This document shows, piece after piece, positions 46,243 to 58,706 of a stretch of DNA of 64,000 bases. The stretch is from NCBI RefSeq assembly GCF_000835495.1, contig NW_015622541.1, positions 7,192,001-7,256,000 of the forward strand. Direction: 5' to 3'. The notes beneath the pieces were generated by a model, which was not told the origin of the DNA, searched no databases, and saw nothing but the letters and a program-made list of their open reading frames with translations. This DNA comes from Cladophialophora immunda. Taxonomy: Eukaryota > Ascomycota > Eurotiomycetes > Chaetothyriales > Herpotrichiellaceae. The translations under genes were made by a program, and so were the position numbers. Each line of letters begins with the position of its first letter. Position 1 is the stretch's first letter.

Positions 46243-47393
46243 CTAGGAAACATGCTGCTGGACAGCCTCCTTGGGAATGACGCCCTGCGCCACAAAGATA
46301 TCAATGAGTCCCTGCAATGGCTCCATGTCTTTCTTGCTGATCAGGTCGTAGTACATCGCGACAGTACAGAAGTGGACGAAGCAGCTGTTCAATTCTGCGT
46401 GACGACCAATGTGCCAAAAGGGATCGGTAAAGTGACAATGATAGAGGTGCGCATAGCAGCGGAACATTTGCTTGATGATAGCCTTGACGTCCGAGTGGAA
46501 GTGTTGAGGGAATCCCGATGACTTGCCGATCCATTCGTCTTGGACGCCTGCAAGAGTTGTCAGGGATTGGTTGAGGTTGGTAGGAGGTGCGGAAATTGGC
46601 GTAGTGGCCGAGGGGGGAGCAACGCCCGTGTCGCCGGACATGTACGAAGTTTGGTCAACCGTTGGTGGAGGGGCGGTAGGGAAGGTCTTCTCATCGTGGA
46701 TTTTCCCGACGATCCAGCGCTGTACTCGGACGATGTATTGAGGCGCAGGGATCTTGGCTGGTCGACCGTTTTCGAGCCAGGTGTAAGTGAGACTAGGAAG
46801 AATTAATCGGTGAAGGTCCGCTGCCTGAATGGGGCTCAAACATACCGCCCAGCAGACATAGTAGGACACTGCTGCTCATTGCAAAGTGGCAATCCCGTGT
46901 TGGTATCAACCTCCTGGATGACCTGAATCATGCCGGTAAGGAGTCGGTTCATCTCGACCACTGGAGGAAATGAGCTTCCTCTTATTAAAACTGTAAGACC
47001 GCATTTTAACTCACATTGATGGGCCAGCCATTCTCCAAGTTCGACATTCTTCGGCTGTGCAGCGAGTGTCAAGAAGTTCCCCTTGACGGAGCACTTGGCA
47101 TATTTCTCATTCAGGAATTTCTTGGGCTCTTGTTCGACATAACCGCTTTGTTCACTGAAGGTGGAGGAGATGGAAGGCGAATTGGTCAGAGGAGGAAGAG
47201 GAGGGGCTTGCTGTGAGATCGGGGATTGAGATTGGCCATTGTTGTACTGAGCCTTGAGGTTTTGATTGGATTTGGTGTTGGCTCGAGTGAAACCCTGACG
47301 ACTGGGAGAAGGATCAGCAACTGTGGCATGTTTTGTAGGACTGACAGGCCGTTTGAAGCCTCGTAAAGAAATCTTCCATTTGAATTTGCCCAT
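46243..47393 (-). CDS. MOB2: Mob-family kinase activator, Mob2-like
   Basis: Three exons (47393-47015, 46960-46846, 46792-46243) encode 347 residues. Mob proteins bind and activate NDR/LATS kinases; Mob2 pairs with Orb6/Cot1-type kinases in polarity and hyphal growth. The Mob domain starts near residue 95 (KYAKCSVKGNFLTL) and includes LGEWLAHQ, the zinc-site segments CNEQQCPTMSAG and HLYHCHF...H, and the WIVGKIHDEKTFPT strand. A Ser/Pro/Gln-rich tail of about 90 residues precedes the domain. An insert of about 45 residues rich in Pro/Thr lies between FPT and IGKSSGFPQHF. The Mob2 assignment (rather than Mob1 or Mob3/phocein) is from sequence resemblance and is less certain than the family call. 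It is divergent from LEO1. Confidence 0.88.
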
Positions 47394-47974
47394 TTTCAAT
47401 GCGTCGAGCCGCAGGGACAAGATGAAGACAGTTGACGTCGGCGGTGAAAGTGAGAGAAGTGTGAAAATCGGGGTAGGTTGAAGACGGCGGGGCAAACTTA
47501 CACGCTCTGAAAAAAGGTCGCCATAACGGTGAGATAGACCCGCAAAGGGTCGGGCAATACTCTCAATTGTTCACAACACAGCTGCTTGTCGTCGACGGTG
47601 TGTAAGTGGTGAAAAGGAGTAGTCAGTTGACTCGTCGACAGTGAGGAGAAGGAGTCTCTCATTGAAACAAATAATTCCCCATGAGACAACTCAGCCGAGG
47701 GAGGGGCACGTGAGCTCTGCGCTAGCCCTTTGTGGATCATCTCAACTCCAAATCGTGGTCCGTACCTGGCGACATCAAGACCATTCACAACCCAAACTTT
47801 TCATTTCCCTTGCACTCAAACTTGGAGCAGACGGCGAACACGTTCCGTCTTTGTCTCTTTATTCTCTTTCTATGGGATGTGTCAAGTCCCGGTTGAAACC
47901 TTTCGCAGCTATTGTTAGCGCACTCCGTGGTGTCCCTGCGATCCAAATTCTAGATCCCACAACCAACAGCCAGA
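47394..47974. promoter_or_regulatory. Shared divergent promoter, MOB2-like / LEO1
   Basis: 581 bp between two divergent starts. A minus-strand frame here (47498-47788) is not joined to the MOB gene by any usable acceptor, so it is read as leader. Confidence 0.45.
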
Positions 47975-49497
47975 ATGTCTGCCGAAGTTGAGTCTGCTCC
48001 ACGCGGCAGCACTCTGGAGGAAGATGAAGGTCACGACGGCGATCTTGCGTCTGACGGTGACGGAGATCTATTTGGAGACGACGATGAAGAGGAGCAACGG
48101 AATGAGTACGATCTTATTGCTGGCCCTTGGAACTCTCACTAACCTGCAGCAGCCTCCATAGAAAATTAGACGATTCAGAACTTGACTCCGGCGATGACGA
48201 TGGTCGAAACGATCGCGTTGCAACCACTGTGGAAGACGAGGAGGGTCTCTACGAAGAGCAGAAACAACTCAAACTTCTGGACGTGGACATAGCACGAGTC
48301 AAACCACCCGAAGGCGACGAACTATACCTCCTGAACATTCCAAACTTCCTAGGTGTCAAACACAGAAATTTTGACCCCTCGAGCTATGAACCGCCCACCA
48401 GGCCCCATGATGGCCGCGATCCCACGGCAGACTCTACTGCCAAATTCTCCCCATTCTCCACAGCCAATACCTCCATCTTCTGGCGCCGAGATCCCAAGAA
48501 CCCTGAAGTCATACAATCAAACTCGCGCATAGTCCGCTGGTCGGACGGCAGTTTCACTCTACAGATCGCCTCTAAGCCTCAAGACCATTATCGAATCTCC
48601 ACTACCGCAATGCGACAGGGTTGGCCTAAGAAGCTGTCTGGTTCGCAACATCAAGACTACGATCCTACAAAGGAAACAAACCACTTCCTTGCTGCGCCTC
48701 ACGCTGCGGCAGGCATTGATCTCCAAATAATTGCCCCCTTCGATGCGTCGATGAAGATCCAGCCCGCGGGCGACCAAGCAGACGAGGCCGAAATGAAACT
48801 CCGCCAATCTATTGCTGCCACCACGCAAATGCACGAATCCCCCACAACCTTCAAGTCTGTCAAAGAAGACCCTGAACTGGCTAAGAAGGCTGCGGAGATG
48901 TTCGAAAAGGAGCGTGCTCGGGCGGACCGCCGCAGAGAGGCTGCTCAAGACCGGCAGTTCATGCGTAGGGACCGCGTATTGGGGAAATCTGGGCTCGGTC
49001 GTTCAATAGGTGGTGCAGGTCTCTCTATTGCGGGATTGGAAGATGATGACGGAATGCCCACGGCCAGAGGGAAGAAGGCGACAGCTAAGCGACGCAAGAC
49101 GAATCGGCGCGGAGATATCTACTCGGATGACGAAGATGAGGAAACATTCCGCCGGAGAGGTAGAGAAGATGAGTATGATCGCGAAGATGATTTCCTCGCT
49201 GCGAGCGATGAAGAACCTGAGATTTACGAAGATGAAGGAGAGGAGGAAGTCGAAGCCGAAGAAGATCCGGATGTTGACGACTTAGAGATTGAGGGACGTG
49301 AGACGGTGATTGAAAACCGCACTCGAGGCGGTGCTAGGGACCGAGATCGAACTCCCAAACGCGCTTTGCGGGACGAGGACGAAGACGCCGAGGGCGAAGA
49401 AGACAACGAGGTTGGAGAAAGCAGAAGAGCTGTGGGAAGTCCTGCGGCCCGCAAGAAGAGGAGAATCATCGACGACGACGACGAAGACGAGGAGTAG
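47975..49497 (+). CDS. LEO1: Paf1 complex subunit Leo1
   Basis: Two exons (47975-48105 and 48150-49497) encode 492 residues. Leo1 is a subunit of the Paf1 complex, which travels with RNA polymerase II and supports histone modification and elongation. The core domain (about residues 95-270: LYLLNIPNFLGVKHRNFDP, then IVRWSDGSFTLQIASKPQDHY and FLAAPHAA...LQIIAPF) is the conserved Leo1 fold. It is flanked by very acidic tails (DDED-type repeats from about 380 on) and a basic helix (EKERARADRRREAAQDRQF). The start region MSAEVESAPRGS is acidic, as in other Leo1 proteins. The 44-nt intron ends in a tandem CAGCAG, so two proteins differing by one Ser are possible. Confidence 0.95.
48144..48152 (+). 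other. Tandem NAGNAG acceptor in LEO1
   Basis: CTGCAGCAG at the end of the LEO1 intron offers two acceptors three bases apart. Both keep phase and differ by one serine codon. Confidence 0.55.
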
Positions 49498-50584
49498 TCG
49501 TCTCATTGGGCTTTGTCGCACCCCTTGCCCTCCTATCCTGTCTTGGATAGCATCGGTTCCGAAGTCGACCAGATTCATGGATGGGTGCCAGTGCGACCGT
49601 TGGTGTTGTCAGAGCCCCTCGATGCTACACACGAGGCAGCGAACCACGAGTCCTCGGCATTTCGAGATGTCAGCTATGCAAACGGTTACAAACCTGGACA
49701 TGGCATTTTTGCATCCCGCTCTGCATTGAATTCCGCGGCAAAAAGGACGGGCATATTGGATGCCATGATATCGAATGATATCATTCACTTCGACTACCTC
49801 TTCTCCGCGGACACCACGGTCGCTCCCTGGCTCCCCGGCTCCCTGGTCACAGAGGAGTTGAGCTGCTCGCAGCATTCCAACGACGCCGTGTCGCGTCATG
49901 CCGTGCCGAGCCACGCCACGACCTAGCACTGGGCTCCGTGTCAACCTGACTCAAGCGCCATGCTTTCTTGACCTTCCTTGACACGCGAACATGTCAAGAT
50001 GTTGGCTTCACAGGCAGAACATAGGGGCAGAGAACCGAGAAAAAGACCTCGGAAAGCCACTGAGGAGCAGAGCCTTCAGGACACGAACAGCCGAAATAAA
50101 CAAGGCACCAAAAATGTGGTGGTTTTTTTTTTGGAAAAAAAAAAAATTCTGAATCTTCATTTTCTCAAATCTATCTTGTTCTCCTCTTTCATCCTCCTCG
50201 TGGATCCTTTCTCGTCTTCGTAGGATGACTTTTCGGACTAACAGTACAGGAGAAACAGCGCAGTCACGCTGAATACACGGCCTGTGGCTTGGACATAACG
50301 CTATTTTCTTGCTGCGATATCCGAGACCCCTCAGGAAGAGCTGCTCTATGCAGCTCTAGGACTGAATGCCTTCACCAGGGGGTTATAATACAACACAATT
50401 CGAAAACCCACTTCTGGACAGAACCGGCTTTCCTGGCTGACCACGGTATCCACGGTCCAAAGGGCTCAATGCAAATATCACACAAAGTCAACAATCAATC
50501 GACCTCCTCGGAATTCATAAAAACACTCCACCAGCCATCCGTTTTATTCTTGACACTCTTCTTTTCATGGATATCTTCATCTTT
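49498..50584. other. Convergent LEO1/SNT2 3' region
   Basis: About 1.1 kb between convergent stops. The frame at 49513-49926 (plus, non-ATG start) shows no domain. Includes the T/A homopolymer at 50123-50146. Confidence 0.4.
50123..50146. repeat. T10-GG-A12 homopolymer inverted repeat
   Basis: A run of ten T, then GG, then twelve A. It could fold as a short hairpin and may act as a nucleosome-free or 3'-end element between the convergent genes. Confidence 0.6.
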
Positions 50585-53500
50585 CTAGGACAGCAGATTC
50601 TTCACACTCGGACTAGCACTCGCTCCTAGTCCATCTCTCCTATCGTCTCTGGTGAAGGCAGGCCCTGTAGAGGGAGTAAGTGGTCTCTGTTGTGGGCTCC
50701 CCGGGACTGGCCTTGGTCCAAATCGGGGTGTGTTTGTCATCTCAACACTCGCCTGCCTGGAATGCGGCCTTCCCACTGACTGATCGCCGGCCGCTTGAGC
50801 AATTTGCGCCAGAGACTGTGCTGACGGAGATTGTCTCATCGGTGGAGGAAGTGGGGGTGGAGGAGGACCTTGAGCATACATTCTCGAAGCAGAAGAATGA
50901 GGAGCCGCGTACCCATTCACAGGAGAACCGAGGCCTGATGGACGGGGTGGTTCAGGATACCCCCGTGACAACAGACTCGAAGGCCCCAGTCCAAGATGAG
51001 GTGGCGGGACAGGGGGCCGGTCAGAGCTATATCGTGGGGGAGATGGTGGGCGCGTGACTTGTGGTGGAACCGAAGGCGGAGGAATGGCATGATGAGCGTG
51101 ATGAGGGTGGTGAGGAGGAAGAGGAGGTGGAGGGTGATGCCCATAGGCAGCCGAAGGAGGAGAATGCTGAGGCACCAAACCTGGACCGGGTGGTGGGGGA
51201 GGTGGTACGCTGGCATATGGCGAAGGATGCCCTGGTCTGCCATAGTGTGATTGACTGTATTCGGGCGCTGCTGGTGGTGGTGGCGGCGGAGGAGGAGGCG
51301 GCCGGTACATAGGTTGACCGTAAAGTGGCGGAGCTGCTGGCGGAGAAGGGTGACGCGCTGCTCGCACTCCAGGGGAGGACCATTGGGGGGGAGGACCACC
51401 CTGCCAAGGTGGATAATGAGACGCTGGAGCAGGAAGGGGTGGAGGATGAGAATGCGGTGTCCCTTCAATTGGCGGTCTATTCAACGCGTAGATGCTGGGG
51501 GGTGGAGGAGCATACGGCGCCTGGTGTTTGTATGTGTCGGGGGGCGGATCCAGTGGAATAGGTTTCTCACGAGGCTTAACTTGTGATGGCGACGAAGGGG
51601 GAGTGCGCTTGAGAACATGACACTTGTGGCACTGATACATGGTGCGGTCCTTGCTACCAGCGATTGCTCCGAGAGTCGTGCCGTCGGCCGGTTCAGCTTT
51701 AACAGCGCCATTGGGTACAACAGTATCCCGTGAACCATTCACTTGAGGTTGGTCTGTGGACAATTCCATTGGTGTCCCGTTGGGAGCCGGCGAGAGTTCT
51801 TGCCGGAGGGGCCACCATCTGGGACTGACATCCACAAGACAAGTACAGCACTTTTTCTGACCGACGCTTCGTTTCCTCGAGCTTTCGTTCGCCGCTGATT
51901 CGGTCGGTGCTACGTCTGAATCCAACATTGATTCTGCTGCTCCGGCAGCTGCTGGAGAGCTGCGAAGACTCGTGCCGCCGTTTCTTTCATTATGAGCGAC
52001 GGTGCCGTTCGGTGCCCCGTTGACGGTGCTGTCCCGCCGCTGAGGAGGCTGGACCGCGGGTGCAGAACTCGCAAAATTGGTGACAAACTGCGCAGCGCGC
52101 CGAACGGTGCCTGTAACGGTACTGTCAACCTGTTTATAAGTGCGAGCGAACAATTGCATGGCCGTCAGTTCGGTGTCTGTCATCTCGAGCATGCTGTGGA
52201 CCCAAGTATTCGGAGCATGAGACGGGCACCAGATCCCTGCAGTGACAATACCAGTCTCGGAACCAAGTTTCATGATATTGGCCGTGTCGCGTCTGCTGCT
52301 CTTGACCGGTTGCACATCGAAGCCAAAAGTGTATTCTGCCTGATGTGCACAGCCAACATGGAAGTAGGCATTGCAACTGGGCATATGACATTTGACCGTA
52401 GGCATACCAGAGAGCATACCAGAGACCTTGCATATCTTGCAGATCGGTTCAAAGCGCTCTGGAGGGATGAAACCCACCCCTTCAGCATCATCAAGCAGCT
52501 CCGAGTTGCCAAATTTGATCTCCTTGGTCCAAAGAGCGCAGGTAATGTGGATCCAGTTGTTCCAGGCTGTCCTCTTGAGAGCTTCACGGGGGTTCACAGG
52601 ACGGCCTGCTGCTTCTTGTTCCATACGCCATCTTCGGCTCGCCTCCTGTATGATCTCTTTTTCGATGCGTTCCTTTTCACGTTCCCGATCGCTCTTCTTC
52701 TTGTGGGTTGTTCTCAGAGGCTCCATCAGCTCTTGGGCGGTGTACTTGACAGGACAGAGAACGCATTCGTACGTCGTTGAGACTTGTAGGTTGTGGTCAT
52801 TTCGGCACATATCACAGAACCATGGCTTAGTGTTCGTCTTCTTCCCGACCCCATAGCATGCACCGTGTACATGAAGCCTGCAGTCCCGGCACTTGAGTAA
52901 TTCCAAGCCAGGGGCTTCGATAACCCGACACACGGCACAGGGGTGGACCTTGACCCTGGGCGGGTCCGGCTCGATCGCGACGGGTTCCGGCGGTTTTTCG
53001 GACGCCTTCTTCTTTTCCGGGACGACATCTGGAGTTGGTTGTGAGGCATCTTTGTCGAGCTTGCCCTTCTTCTTAGGAGGTTCCTCAGGTTGAATGATAT
53101 TCTGGGGCACTTCCAGACCAGCCTTATTGACCTCATCAACAGCTCGCGGGGAAATATAATCGCCGGACATCTGATGCGCCTCAAGAATGAGACGCAAGAG
53201 TTCTTCGTCCACTTTCCGTTTTGCTGCCCTACTTCCCGAGGATGCGATCTTCTTCGAGACTTCCTCAATATCCTCGTATTGAACGGCATATTTGCGCCAA
53301 AGATAGGCACATCGGCCACATAACGCCAGAGTGAGCCACCCACTCTTGTCTTTGCTGTTTTTCGCGGAGGGATCCTTGGGGACCAGCGTGTTGGGTGGTG
53401 TCCCTGGTGCACGTCGCCATTGCCTAGAATGGTGAGTCGCACAAAATTTGCAGACAAAGCCTCGCTTCTTCTGGGCTGCCTTTTCGTCATCGAAAGCCGA

Positions 53501-55533
53501 GTCATCCTGATCATCGGCAACATCGTCCAAGAGTTTCGGCACGTTGCCCTCTTTGTCCGGTCGTTTAGATTCCTTCTTCGAACGTCGCCCCTCGAAATTG
53601 CCCCAGATCTGCCGACCTCTTTCGGTCTTCTTCCACATATAGTAGAACCGAACGATCCGAGATTCCTTGACATTCCCAACATGACGAGTAACATGATGGA
53701 GCTCACTCCCAAACTTAGCCACTCCTTCTTCGAAACGCTTAATTTCGTCACGGGAGAGCTCGGGCTGTTTCAAGTCGCCCTTCAAGCTGAGTTCCGTCAT
53801 GGCTTTCAACGCTTTCTCGACATTGTAGTCATTCTCCTGCAGCTTTTCGATCGCTTTGGTGAGAAAGTCGACAGATGAATCGAGCAGATTGTATTTGGCT
53901 GCAATTGGTTTCACCTTCGTCATATAATCGTCCACCAGTTGCTCTGGATCCACAGGTCGCGAGATGTCGTCGCCGCCTCTTCCTGAGAGTTGTCCTGGTT
54001 CAGGCATCTTGAAAAGCAATTGGGCAGTGTGCTCTTTTTTGCCCTTGATTTCGATCGGCTCATCCTGGCCTCGAGGGACATAACCAACCGGCTCGTCAAT
54101 TACCCACTTGGGGCGTTTCAGCTTCTGATCTCTGTCGGTATCGGTGCCGGTATCCTGGGCGCCCTTGCCACCTTTGATGTGATGCGCATGTTTCAAGTAT
54201 TTCCGCTTGATCTCGGCGGGCTTCACCAATTCAACGGGTCGGCCGTGCCACACATTGACGTTGGCTTGGTGCCGAGGGCCCAACCTGGAACTTGCTCGAG
54301 GATATATTCGGTCATCATAATCTAGCGCATCTTCAGGACGTGAATGAACACCAAGGTACCGCCACGGCCACAGATTTGCTTGGGCAATCTGTTCCTTGGT
54401 GGGCGGTGGATGAGGCTCCGGTGCGATGCTGCTCTCACGAGTGTCTCGGCTCTTGGGATGATTATCATCTTCGTCCTCGTCCATGGGATCGTCATCCTCG
54501 CCATGCCCGGCTTCTGAGCCTGCGGGCGTGTTGCGACTGTCCATCTTGATTTCCTGTGCCCGGCTGCAATGGGCACAGGCCCAGGCAAATCCTCGAGCAG
54601 GCTTTTTCAGGAGCGGTGGCCGGACGCACTGCATGTGATATGTCCGCTTGCAAACTGCGCAGTCGACCGAGTCGTGATTGCTGGCAAACTGTTCACACTT
54701 TGTACACTTTTTGCTCTCACTGGTCAGATCACGACCGCGGCCAGTCTCGACCAAGACGAATTTCCAGCGTTGATCCAGGACAGTCTTGACATGTTGGGGG
54801 ACGTTGACGACCCTACTGGTCGGAATGACCTCGTAAAATCGGTGCATATATCGATCATACAATCGGTCAAACCAAAAAGAATCTTGCTGACCACGGTATT
54901 CGTCCATGTTAGATATTTCTGAAAGGTGGCTGATGTTGCATTTCCCACGCAGCGAGGTGAGGGGACAGGTGTCGGAATGCATTGAAGCATAGACAGCCCG
55001 TGTGTCTTGGACTCTTCGCAGGATATCTCTCGGGCGGTAGTACCAATTGACTCGGATGGAATCGATGGGACCTTCGGGGTCATTCTTCGCGTGTAGGAAT
55101 TCCATGATGCGGGCAAGGTAGTAGGGTTCTCCCGGAGGTTCGCAGATGAGATAGACGTGGTCTAAACGTCAATTAGCATGAAACATCACAGGTAGTGTGC
55201 TGGGGAGGCGGAGGTACCGTTGGCCTGGACGGCGGTGCCGTCGTCGGCAACCAGCTGGTTTTTTGCATTCAACTTGTATCCGCAGCGTTTGAAACTCATC
55301 ATGTTTGTTTCAACATAGCCCTTGAAGGGGACCGAGGCGATAGGTCTCGCGCGCGAATGGCTGCCCATCGTTGAGGTTGCGGCCACGGTATGATTGCTCC
55401 CGGGATGTTTTCTTTTCTTCGAGGGTGCAGGAGCCGCAGCGGGAGTGGGCGTTGACGCATTGGCCGCAGGTGTGGTTTCGGAGGGCTTGTCGGAGTGAGA
55501 CTTATTGACAGACGTAAAGCTCGTACTCGAGGG

Positions 55534-55567
<34 letters not shown>

Positions 55568-55989
55568 AGCTGCAGCTCGCTCGCTGCGGCGGAAGATCGC
55601 TTACTCGAACGACTCGGCTTGGACAAAGCCTCTATTTCCAGATCCAACTCCTTGTCCTCGGCGTAGTTTGGGCGAGTGCCACCTGTCCGATTTCTTGAGC
55701 GTGTACCGTAGGGACCGGAGGTTGAATTGTCTCCATTCTCGAGGGGCGGCTGTAACGAGGAAGTGGACGCGGTCGCAGTCATGGGCTGGGACTGGGGCGT
55801 GTCGAGGGGGCCCGCGAGCGTGGGCGCGGGCGCAGTCTGGGGCCCAGGCGACACATCTGCACTTCGACCATCCTTCCCGAGTGCGCTTGGCGGTGCGTCG
55901 CTCTGTGCGTGTGCTGGTGCGTCTGTCTGCTCATTGGATTGGGGGTCTGGAGGTGCTGTCGCGACCGGAGGACTCTCAACTGCCGACAT
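50585..55989 (-). CDS. SNT2: Snt2-type BAH/PHD chromatin protein
   Basis: Two exons (55989-55218 and 55161-50585, 56-nt intron) encode 1,782 residues. Order of domains: disordered N-terminus with a polyglutamine run; BAH domain (about 225-395, DHVYLICEPPGEPYYLARIM); PHD1 (about 410-456); an ELM2-like segment (about 650-712); SANT (about 726-781, FEEGVAKFGSELHHVTRHVG); a GATA-like zinc finger (about 828-876, CKFC...CGRC); PHD2 (about 999-1043); an extended PHD (about 1056-1240); and a Pro-rich tail with long P runs. This is the Snt2 layout, whose members act in Lid2/Rpd3-type histone deacetylase or demethylase complexes and in histone turnover, in the nucleus. The ATG at 55989 is the first in frame. 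The longer frame upstream starts with TTG. Confidence 0.92.
55534..55566 (-). repeat. CAG repeat encoding polyglutamine in SNT2
   Basis: Eleven glutamine codons in a row (nine CAG, one CAA, one CAG when read on the minus strand), flanked by further CTG/CAG units. A length-variable triplet repeat inside the coding region. Confidence 0.75.
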
Positions 55990-56871
55990 GACGAGTTGAG
56001 AGGAAGCGAGCGGTGGAAAACCAGGTGCGGTAAGCCCTACTTTATCGCATGGCGGCCGGGGGAAGAGTTGGCCTGGGTAGGGCTGCAACGACGACAGCTC
56101 CCTCGCAGCAAATCAGCTGAGGGACGTCTCGGCACCAAATAAAATGAGTGATGATATCTCGAAGTAGACTTTACAGAGGGAGCGATACTAGTGATGAGTC
56201 TCCCAGCGTCCTGGAAAATTAGGGCAGAGCAAGTCAGGAAAAGGTCGAGGCTTGTGAGGGCAGTCGTGACCAAGAAGGGAGGAAGGTGTCGTGGGCGGCG
56301 GAGTGGGCGATCGTATGGACTATATCTCGGACAAGGCACGCGCCAGGATGCTGAGTTGTGCGGGTCTTAGCGCCTACTCAGTTGGTGGAAGTCGACGCGG
56401 CAAAAAGTCGAAAAGCGAGGGATGCGGATCAGGTGGGGGAACACACAGAAGAGCGATCCCGCCAAATGCGGTCGGGAGGTGGGTTGGGAGAGTCGAAGGA
56501 GAGGAGCAAGGAGGATAGAATAGGAAGGAAGAAAGAGGCTGAGGGGAGGAAGAACAAGAATGGAATGGGATGAGAAAGAGAGTGTCGATGGGAAGGACAG
56601 ACACTCGGCAGAGGCAAGGAAAAATGCGGCCTAGTCGACAAGGTTTGAGCCTTAGTCCGGAAAGATAGTGTATGAGGACGAGTGACAAGGGAGAGGAAGC
56701 GAGTCTGAGTGGACGCCGGATCAATGCCGAGATACTGCGAGGTGAATGGTCCCAGGTTGACGGCAAAAGATGAGCTAAGAGAGTCAGAGCCAACCTGCGG
56801 GCAGACACAAAGGGCGAAATACGAGGGCTGTTTAAAGGAGCATCGGCGTCAAGTGCGAGCACTGGGCCACT

Positions 56872-56892
56872 GGGCGGAGGGGAGGGGAGGGG
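56872..56892 (+). repeat. G-quadruplex-capable G-run motif
   Basis: Four G runs (GGG, then three GGGG) with loops of 1-4 bases lie 880-900 bp upstream of the SNT2 ATG, on the non-coding strand. Confidence 0.5.
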
Positions 56893-57338
56893 CGGTGTCA
56901 TTGCAGAGTGCGGATGGGTTTTGTCGTGAGGGCAAGGCAACTGGAAGGCGGACAAGGACAAAGATGCACACAGCGACACAGGACAACACGACAAAAGAGG
57001 TCGAGGGGGACAAGAGGCACAGAGACGTGAGATGAGGATGGGCGATGGGCGATGAGCGATGTGAGAGAGCGAGAGTCAGAGACAGTGCCAGTGTGTGGAG
57101 AGGGAGGGAGGAAGGAAGGGGGGCCACACACGAGATGTGCTTGGGAAAAGTGGATGAGTGACATGGAAGATGTGGATCATCTGCAAGGCAAGGAAACGCT
57201 AAAAATGAACAGCAGACAAAGAGAAAAGAAAGGCATTCCTGGAGTGCAGTTGAGGTTGGAAACCTTGAGCAAATCATGCAGGGTCCCTTAACGTGATTCG
57301 GTACGCTGACGACATTACTCATGACTTGGGGCCTGCGG

Positions 57339-57364
57339 CCACCACCACCACCACCACCACCACC
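57339..57364 (+). repeat. CCA trinucleotide microsatellite
   Basis: Eight to nine CCA units in a row, intergenic. Confidence 0.8.
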
Positions 57365-58640
57365 GCCGCTGTGAGATGTGCCACGATCTCGCTCAGTTTG
57401 GCCTGCGATCTCTATTGTTTTTGCTTTCTTCCGAACATAAATGACTGCTGTTCCCTTTCCTTCCACAAATGCGCTCATATCTGCACGAGATGCCCCCCCC
57501 CCCTGGATCGATCCCTCACCGCGCAGCTCCCGGCGTTGGCGGTCGCATACATTTGTCGGTCGTGGTCATCCCATCTTTGCATCCGTCTGAAGGCCCGCTC
57601 CTCCGTGTCGTTTGGATGATTATCGAGGGTTGTGGCATTTCCTGGCGCAGTGAATGCTGAGGGCAGCGGAGGAAGTGAGGTCGGTGGGTGGCGACCACAC
57701 AGCCCGGCTGCTTAGTGCCCGAGGACCCCTTGGCGTCACCTGACCGAGGATTTCCCTCTCTTAATTTTGACCACATCTCTATTCTGCCCTCGACACTTGG
57801 GATGGCCACGTAAATCCAACCCTGCCCTTGGGCGCCCGATAGACAGTGCCAGTGGACTGGGCGTTGTCTGTTTGCCATTCTACAATTGCTTTTGCCATGT
57901 TTCTCGCCCCAGAATCATGGTCCAGCAACCCTGGGCATTTTGTCGCAGAATCAAGTCGGGGCCTCCCCGAACCTCCACCCACCACTCACTTTGCTTTGAC
58001 CATGGTCATCACTTTGCCAGCCTGTCTCTCTGCTCCCTCGGCTGAGCACCAACGCATTCTTCTCTATATCTACTCGATCGGCTGCAGTGCATCTGATTCC
58101 GCCGCTACGATGGCAGTCACACCCCCATTTCATGTTTGAAGTTGGCGGAGGTCATACCACGACAACATACTCAACGCAGACCTCCCGCCCATGTCGCTGC
58201 TGTTACATGGTCGAATGGCTGCAAATCTGGACCCCCAGCCACCATTTTCCGTTGAGGCATGCTTGTAGGCGCGATGGACTGTCAGAGACCGTTTGGCGTG
58301 TGGTGCCAGGGCGATGGATGGTCTGGGGGGGGCCCCGGCTCCCGCGGTAAGTGGCTTTCGGACTTGGCAACTCACCCGAACCTTTTAGAGTTTGGAACCA
58401 TTCCTTTATTGGACTCGCCTCTTTCCCTGTTTATCTTGCAGTCACGCATGGGCTTGCCTTGGTTGGCACGGATCTAGATCTGATGCTGTGTCGATGCTGG
58501 ACAACCATTGTCGCAGATGTTTTCATTGTGGATGTGCCAGAGACAATCATTAATAGATCCCCCTAAGCTGCCGCTGCTACTGGGGAACCGACGACGCGCC
58601 ATATCGCCTTCCCTTCTCGCGTAGACGCGCCGGTCCCACT

Positions 58641-58706
58641 ATGAAATTCGATGGCAGCACCATGGCATCAGTTGGCTTTGCCTCCTGGTCAAACCACCTC
58701 TGTTGA
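58641..58706 (+). promoter_or_regulatory. Upstream ORF overlapping the helicase start
   Basis: An ATG at 58641 opens a 21-residue frame (MKFDGSTMASVGF...) that overlaps the helicase ATG at 58651 in another frame and ends at 58706. Ribosomes starting here could not simply reinitiate at 58651, so it may dampen expression, unless the transcript starts after 58641. Confidence 0.35.

Larger units (their letters stand above)
55990..58650. other. 2.7 kb divergent intergenic region, strand-biased low complexity
   Basis: Between the SNT2 (-) and helicase (+) starts. From about 56300 to 57250 the plus strand is strongly purine-rich (GGA, GAG, AAG), so the SNT2 coding strand is C/T-rich, as in long fungal leaders. 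A CCA triplet repeat and a G-quadruplex motif lie within. No gene was recognised; the open frames here are products of the low complexity. Confidence 0.5.

Noticed and set aside
52726..53751. 341-codon minus-strand frame overlapping SNT2 in another frame
   Set aside because: Same-strand shadow of the SNT2 exon. The SNT2 frame carries the PHD and SANT domains.
55909..57035. Several frames in the purine-rich region upstream of SNT2
   Set aside because: They arise from low-complexity GGA/GAG DNA and show no protein-like composition.
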